From NCBI GenBank assembly GCA_009760855.2, contig WPIO01000262.1, forward strand, positions 107,022-171,021: a stretch of 64,000 bases of DNA, written 5' to 3'. Within the stretch, counting starts at the first letter, position 1. Each line of letters opens with the position of its first letter. A program made the translations under genes and the position numbers. Source of the stretch: Cristatella mucedo. Lineage: Eukaryota; Bryozoa; Phylactolaemata; Cristatellidae. The notes under the pieces are model-generated. The model worked only from the letters and a program-made list of their open reading frames with translations, had not been told where the DNA came from and made no database searches. Shown piece after piece: positions 58,604-64,000 of this stretch.

Positions 58604-59290
58604 TAACAGACTCATTTATACAGTGACAGAAGAGCATTACAGGATATTTTACAGTCAGGAGAGTAGATATCGTCATGCGAGAACTATGGAATCAAGTTCC
58701 AGCCTTGGACCGTCAGAGCAAAAGCTGTTGTAGCTAATGGCCTTGAAGCTGAGGACTGGAGCCCCTAGCTTATATTCCGTAGCAGACCTGAGGGAACGAT
58801 GATGGAGTCTGGAACTGGTGCAAGAGTTCATCGATTTATGAAGGTGCCAATATCTTGCAGATCGTCTGGGTCAGCATAAGTACTTACTCTGTATCCGTTG
58901 ATCAACAGTAGCCATCGGAGTTCATCAGCAGTGGAGACACACGGCCAAACTGCTAGAATTTGTTAATTAGCCTAGAAGCCATATTCTCCTCCCTCTGCAA
59001 TGGTCTACTGGCTTTTACAGTAGCAAAGCCCAAATGACAGAGCAAGGCTTGCAATTGTTTTGAAAGGGCAACGTATACAAATCCAATATATATGTATAGA
59101 AAGCTTATAATTGTTTAAAAATGTTTATAATTTGTTTTTTCCTTGCAATGAAGTTTAGGCACCCTAATTCGAAACATCACCTGCTCAAGCTTTGTGTGAG
59201 TTATTGGAAACTCTCAAGCATGACGATTTAACTGTCCACTAAACTGCCTAAACAAGTTGCAGATGCACGTTCGTTAATAAACAGGAAGGT
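58604..59290 (-). mobile_element. LINE-B-like copy with SINE2-type 3' tail, reverse
   Basis: Close relative of 50690-51340 along most of its length ('ttggaccgtcagagcaaaag', 'aatggccttgaagctgagga', 'tatgaaggtgccaatatctt', 'actggcttttacagtagcaa', 'agcaaggcttgcaattgttt'). The tail next to the CARD fragment is 'actcatttatacagtgacag'. The two copies differ by scattered substitutions and small indels. Confidence 0.72.
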
Positions 59291-59984
59291 AGCCATGAGA
59301 AAATATTTGCTGCTAGTAATGTTAGTGAGCTTAAACAGATTATGGTTGTTATGTTTATTAACCATAGTGATTAGTATGGTAATGTTGTCAGAGTATAAGT
59401 ATAACTAGCTAGCTTTGTGACTTGGAAATGAAGCCACACGAATGCATTTTTCAGCTTCCTGCAATTTTTTCATCGATTGCATCATTTTTCTTCTGGTCTA
59501 AAGAAAGCTACCGAGTATCAGCAACGCCTACTATATAAATAAGGCACTTCAAAGAAAGCCGGAAAGAGTCGAACCTATAAACCTTCAATCATAAGGCTAG
59601 ACTTCGGCATAGCTTACTAAGAATTGAACTCATAGGAATCTGCTGATGCTGACTTTTTTGCATCATGAGTTGAGTAGAAGCATCAAAAAATGAGCATAGA
59701 AAGTCACTAAAAGCTTCGGATTTCCAAATGCAGCCTGCATAGAAGTAATAGCTGCAGTATGCACGCCTAGAACGTAGTGTAATCATCTCCTACTTGTTTG
59801 AGTCAACGACTTCATGGCCGTGCAACAGTGCGACAGTAAATACTTCGTTAAGGTTTGCCGGCTACAAAGTGATATGCCTGTAAGCAGTATGAAACAAAAC
59901 CCACATGAGATAAGCATTGGTGATCATTTTTTACATTCCATACGATGTTTGCAACGCTGCAGCCTGTACCAATAGCATACTTAC
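59291..59984. other. Unassigned stretch
   Basis: No gene or repeat was recognised. Confidence 0.35.
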
Positions 59985-60062
59985 CATCAACTTTTCTTTG
60001 CTTTGTGGTTGGTATTTGATCTGTGCCAGAGTAAGGAGCTGTAGCGCTGCAGCTGCTTTGCC
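59985..60062 (-). other. Candidate 78-nt internal exon
   Basis: On the minus strand an acceptor (ccattttccaaacgtttag) precedes exactly 26 open codons (GKAAAALQLLTLAQIKYQ, then PQSKEKLM) that end at a consensus donor (ATG, then GTAAGTATG). Length divisible by three in an open frame fits a phase-0 symmetric exon, but the same DNA is also open in a second frame. No family was recognised and no neighbouring exons were found. Confidence 0.3.
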
Positions 60063-63000
60063 CTAAACGTTTGGAAAATGGAATCATTCCACTAGCATTC
60101 TGTAAAGGACCTAAACATCGAGAAAATCACATTTAGCACTACAGTCGCTATTTTCTGTAGATCCCGAGCTAGCCAGCCCCTTCCAGTCAGTTTGAGCTGA
60201 CGGTGGCAAGTACACGAGCATGGTTAACACTTGGGTAGTCGGCTGGACCGCGATTGAATGGGAGCTGAAGATATGCCTGCTTTGTGCAGGTGATTAGGAA
60301 CAACAGGCTTGTAGTAAAGCTAACTAGCTAGATAGGCTTGAACCACATGTGCGAGCAAGCCAGCTGTGGCCGGCAGGACGAGGTAAACAAAACCTTTCAG
60401 TATGTGACAGTGAGAGTCCTGGCTACCAGAAGCCAGCAGTGCCAAAGTTAGTGGACTTGTGGGATGACTCGTACGAACTAAAGTCGGCGATATATTGATA
60501 GGGGGTCAAACTATCTGGATGGCAAATAAAGTCAAGCTAAGGGCAGAGTCATACAAATTGCAGCCACAGACTAAAGTGGTAAGTTGATCAGAGTAGCAAG
60601 AATAGGCCTTGAAAAAAGGGTCATGTGCTTGGCAGATAAAGGGGTCATGATGGGTTCTTCGAACGGATCTTCTTTGGGCCTCTAGCGGCTCTGAGTTTCA
60701 TCGAGGCGCTCTGCATTTCCGATAAAAATTGGCTACCATATAATGCTAGAGATCTTCTCACACGCTCTAGATACCTCTTTCCGAAATCCAGAGGCTTCAG
60801 GTTCACAGATCAATTCATTGTCGAGAACTTTGGTGCAGTTTGAACGCTGGCTTTATTAGCTGCTCAGCTAGTGGGAGTATATGGACTCCTTGCATCACTA
60901 AAGTTCGGTCGCGATGGCTTCAAGTCAAAGCTGTAGTTAATTGCCGTCCTCACCATCAGTGATTACCCAGCCTCTATCTTAATATATTCCAGACCCAAGG
61001 TCACGCTCTATAATACAGTCTCCCAGTCAGTTACAACGGATGCCTAAGTGTTACTAAACATAAAGTGCAACAATGCTGCACCTAATACTAATCAGACTGT
61101 ATCCAAATTCCCTAGTGGCTCCTTCTAATTACCTGACATCACTTTTGGAGAAATCAAAGGCAAAATTTTAGCACTACACCTGCAGTGTTGCTGGCCACCA
61201 TTAACATATCTGGCCATCAATTTTTAATAAAAAGGAAGCTCCATTTGCCAATCGGCCCTACAGCAAACAAAATGGTTAGCAATTAACGGCTTAAACCGTT
61301 TATCGGTGAATTTGTTTGTTTAATCATTAAGCTACATCCGGTAATTGACGTACTGTGACTTGAAGTTCGGGCACGCCTTGCTTTCGTAAAAACTACACGA
61401 TGAGTATTTTTGGTTTGATAGTACACTCCGTCGGCTAATAATTGAGAGATAGCGTTTCAGGCCTATTTCAGCTGGATTTTATTAGTGTAGATTTTTGGAA
61501 GATTACCTCGGAGCCTATTATACACGTATTTCTACAATATTGGTATACGAGGTATAAAGAAAATTTAAAGAAACAATTTTGACACCTCAGTGCACAACAA
61601 AGGACTGGAAAAATTTCTGGAAAGTACATGTAAATTTCAATCTTTAGCAACTCATAATTGTAACTCATTTCAAAAGAAAGTAAGTTTTTCTTATCAATCT
61701 AGGTCTCGTGCGAAATTTTACATTTTTTATAGATTTTGCTGACGAACTAATATAACTAAGCTTTTGAAGAGAGAGGCCAAGAAGTAAATGACCATGAGTT
61801 TTAAGATCGAAGCAAATTTTTACCAGGCAATAGGGAAGTATCTCGATGTTTCTGAAGCCGACTGGCTAAAATAGTAAAAGGTTGATTATGGGAAGACAAA
61901 TGGAGAGCGAGTATGTGACCTTTTTTCTCAAGGTCAGGTAGAAAATAATAAGCCTGCACTCATCGGGATAGACGACATTTGTGACTATTATTAGCGTATT
62001 AGCATTACCCAGGGAGGGTGATCAGAAGTCAACCATATTAAGATCTCACTAAAGTTTGCTCATGCTAGAACTACTTGCTACAATCTCAAAATTCTGAAGC
62101 CGATATTTTCGCAATTCAAATTTAAAACTAAATATTTGAATCAGGTACCTTCACAAACTCTTAATTTATTTTCTGGATGGAGATTGCAGCTAACATTGGA
62201 GTGTTGCAACCAAAGAGGAGTGAGGCGTTTGGTGGCCATTAAGATCTAGGAAATATGCACAGACACCGATCTCTATTGCAATGGAGCGTTTCAGCAAGCC
62301 ATATCACATCGATGATAAGCAAAAACGGGTTAACCCAAATGGTGGTGATTTCAATTCTCCAAGGAATCCTTCGCAAAAAGGTTATTAGAGTGGCAATATA
62401 CTGATTTTTAATCGTCTATGGCCAGCGTTTCACTGTTAATTAGTTTACCACTATTACAATATAGTGAAGATTGGTCCTAAAGTCTAATAATTGGTCGTAT
62501 AAGCTTTCACATAAGAGAAATGCTTAAACCTGGACTGTGAATTGTGACTGACGTTTTCAAGAGTCCAAAATTCGCTAAAACAGGGATAATGCAAACCCTG
62601 CCTGCTGCTGAAGGATGCCACATGCAAAGCTTGTATATTCAGTATCTCGGCGGACGGTGCACCAACCAACGAGAAACTAACTTGAACAGTGCATCACTGC
62701 AGTGCGTTTTCTGTACTTATAGTAGCCTAAGTTTAGCTACATATGCCCACGTTTGCAAAATATAAAATTAAACGACGTTAATGGAACATCAAAAAACATA
62801 TGCAACCAAATAAGGAATGAACTACTAAAGTTGTGTTCAAGCTGAGCACAATTTACGCGTAAGCTGAAAGCTTTTTAAGTTTCTAGGCCAACAAGGCTAA
62901 TAATACCGTGCACATACATCAGAACAATTATCAGAAAAGTTAAGAGATCAATCGGGCTGTATTATATAGGAATGATTGGAAACGGTCGACCAGTACACGA

Positions 63001-63515
63001 AAACAGTCAGCCGGGTAGAAATTATATGTGATAACCAGATAAAGAACAGCCGCCCATACAAATGACAATACTAACGGGTCGGACCGAGTCAAAGGTTATC
63101 TAAAGAATTCCGAAAGAATATTCCATAAGCAAGGTCAGACCGCTAGAAGCAGTTCAGTAAACCACCTATGTGTGACTCGTGGTCTTTGACGGAATCATAA
63201 TTGCTACTGGTTCCAACGACGACCCATTGAAAACCCAAGGTCTTATAGACAAGTCATCCACGAACAACGAAAGCAACTAACTAACAAAATTTGTCACACC
63301 ATATACTTTGCAAGAATTGGTTCCCGGACGGGTTAGTCCTTTATTCAAAGCTACAAGAGCAGAGAGTAGTCCAAGTCTCAATCAGCAGGAATTAATCAGG
63401 CTTCCTTTAAACAGCTTGGTCGCGAAAAAGAAGACTGTTATTTCAATTGAGCCACAATTCAAGAACTGAAATGTTGGAGGTTGATGATCCGATGCTACAG
63501 GACGGCTGAGTTTCT
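60063..63515. other. Unassigned stretch
   Basis: About 3.4 kb without recognised genes or repeats. Open frames are short (66-73 residues) and unrecognised. A plus-strand frame near 61125-61215 is open for about 25 codons (LPDITFGEIKGKIL) but has no clear identity. Confidence 0.35.
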
Positions 63516-63516
63516 A

Positions 63517-63608
63517 ATAATAATAATTAATGATAATAATAATGCACTTGATAAAGCACCGTCAGAGAACTTAATCTATCTCTAGGCGCTTTACATTTGC
63601 TGCAAAGT
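63517..63608 (-). mobile_element. LINE-A terminal tail, reverse
   Basis: Reversed AAT-rich tract, then 'aaagcaccgtcagagaactt', 'aatctatctctaggcgcttt' and 'acatttgctgcaaag'. Confidence 0.85.
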
Positions 63609-63869
63609 GAGGTCCGCGACAGCTGAGAAAATGCTTCCAAATTTCTTGACGAGTACGACTGCAGGCCTAGACAGATACGTTTACGGGCGGTACAATGCCC
63701 GTGAAAGAAAACCTGAGGGAGGCGAATTAGGATTGTGCCTTGAATGTTAAGCATTCCGTGCCATGGAGCGGCCGTAAGGCTGAGTAAGCAGCTTTGAGAG
63801 AACTTAAGTAAAGACTTTGAAAATTCCAGTGCTACTGAAATGTATCTCAGTTATCGTTAAAGGATATCA
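63609..63869. other. Unassigned stretch
   Basis: No gene or repeat was recognised. Confidence 0.3.
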
Positions 63870-63955
63870 CTATACAGGCGCTTTACATTTGCCGGCGGGT
63901 TTGAGCACACGACCTTGGTCACAAAAATCATTCACCTAACCGTGAAAAAATCCGT
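63870..63955 (-). mobile_element. SINE1-like head joined to LINE-A-type tail, reverse
   Basis: On the minus strand 'tgaccaaggtcgtgtgctca' and 'aacccgcc' (B-box-like head) run directly into 'ggcaaatgtaaagcgcctg', which is the LINE-A pre-hairpin and hairpin start rather than the usual SINE1 'catatgtgaag'. The element is short and its tail is cut. Confidence 0.55.
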
Positions 63956-64000
63956 TGGTTATGGAGCTACAGTAAAAACGTGGCACAGGAGAGGATTTCA

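Overview
This is non-coding, repeat-dominated nuclear DNA from an animal, most likely an invertebrate. Four things point that way: many degraded non-LTR retrotransposons, tRNA-derived SINEs, long microsatellites, and fragments of split genes (LRR-Roc-COR and CARD) with recognisable intron acceptor sites. I see no operons, bacterial ribosome binding sites or long open frames. No complete intact protein gene was found. The species cannot be named from the sequence alone.

Two LINE families of the CR1/L2/Jockey-like group make up most of the recognisable content. I call them LINE-A and LINE-B; these are my names. LINE-A has long RT-bearing copies at 23170-25145 and 37085-39106 and many 3' ends on both strands. 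Its 3' tail is a short hairpin (AAGCGCC...GGCGCTT with an inner AGAGA/TCTCT stem) followed by (ATT)n. LINE-B has an RT-bearing copy at about 5440-7262 and many C-terminal fragments that end in (ACATT)n. Two tRNA-derived SINE families are interspersed. SINE1 carries a LINE-A-like tail. SINE2 carries a tail also seen at the end of two LINE-B-like copies (50690-51340 and 58604-59290). These look like two SINE/LINE partnerships. All copies seen are broken by stops, frameshifts or truncation.

Host-gene remnants: 10278-12167 (minus) is a Roco (LRR-Roc-COR) pseudogene with its upstream intron acceptor still visible. 34650-35567 (minus) reads as a two-exon CARD-like pseudogene. 58494-58603 (plus) is a second CARD-like exon cut off by a LINE insertion. 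Less certain candidate exons are at 42990-43219, 47409-47484 and 59985-60062, all on the minus strand. Roco and CARD proteins belong to signalling, cell-death and innate-immunity families that are expanded in many invertebrates, so the window may be a decayed corner of such a cluster.

Other structure: a strongly diverged tandem array with a unit of about 170 bp fills 30830-33600. A collinear partial copy lies at 48440-49935, beside a sequence resembling a Tigger/pogo-type transposon end. Two hAT MITE-like elements (52129-52275 and 53224-53392) resemble SPIN/URR1-type elements of vertebrates. Microsatellites include a composite (TC)n/(TCTCTG)n tract at 12911-13225, (CA)n at 14889-14977 and (GA)n at 34018-34070 and 53797-53900. 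The right-hand part, 53900-63500, is comparatively poor in recognisable features.
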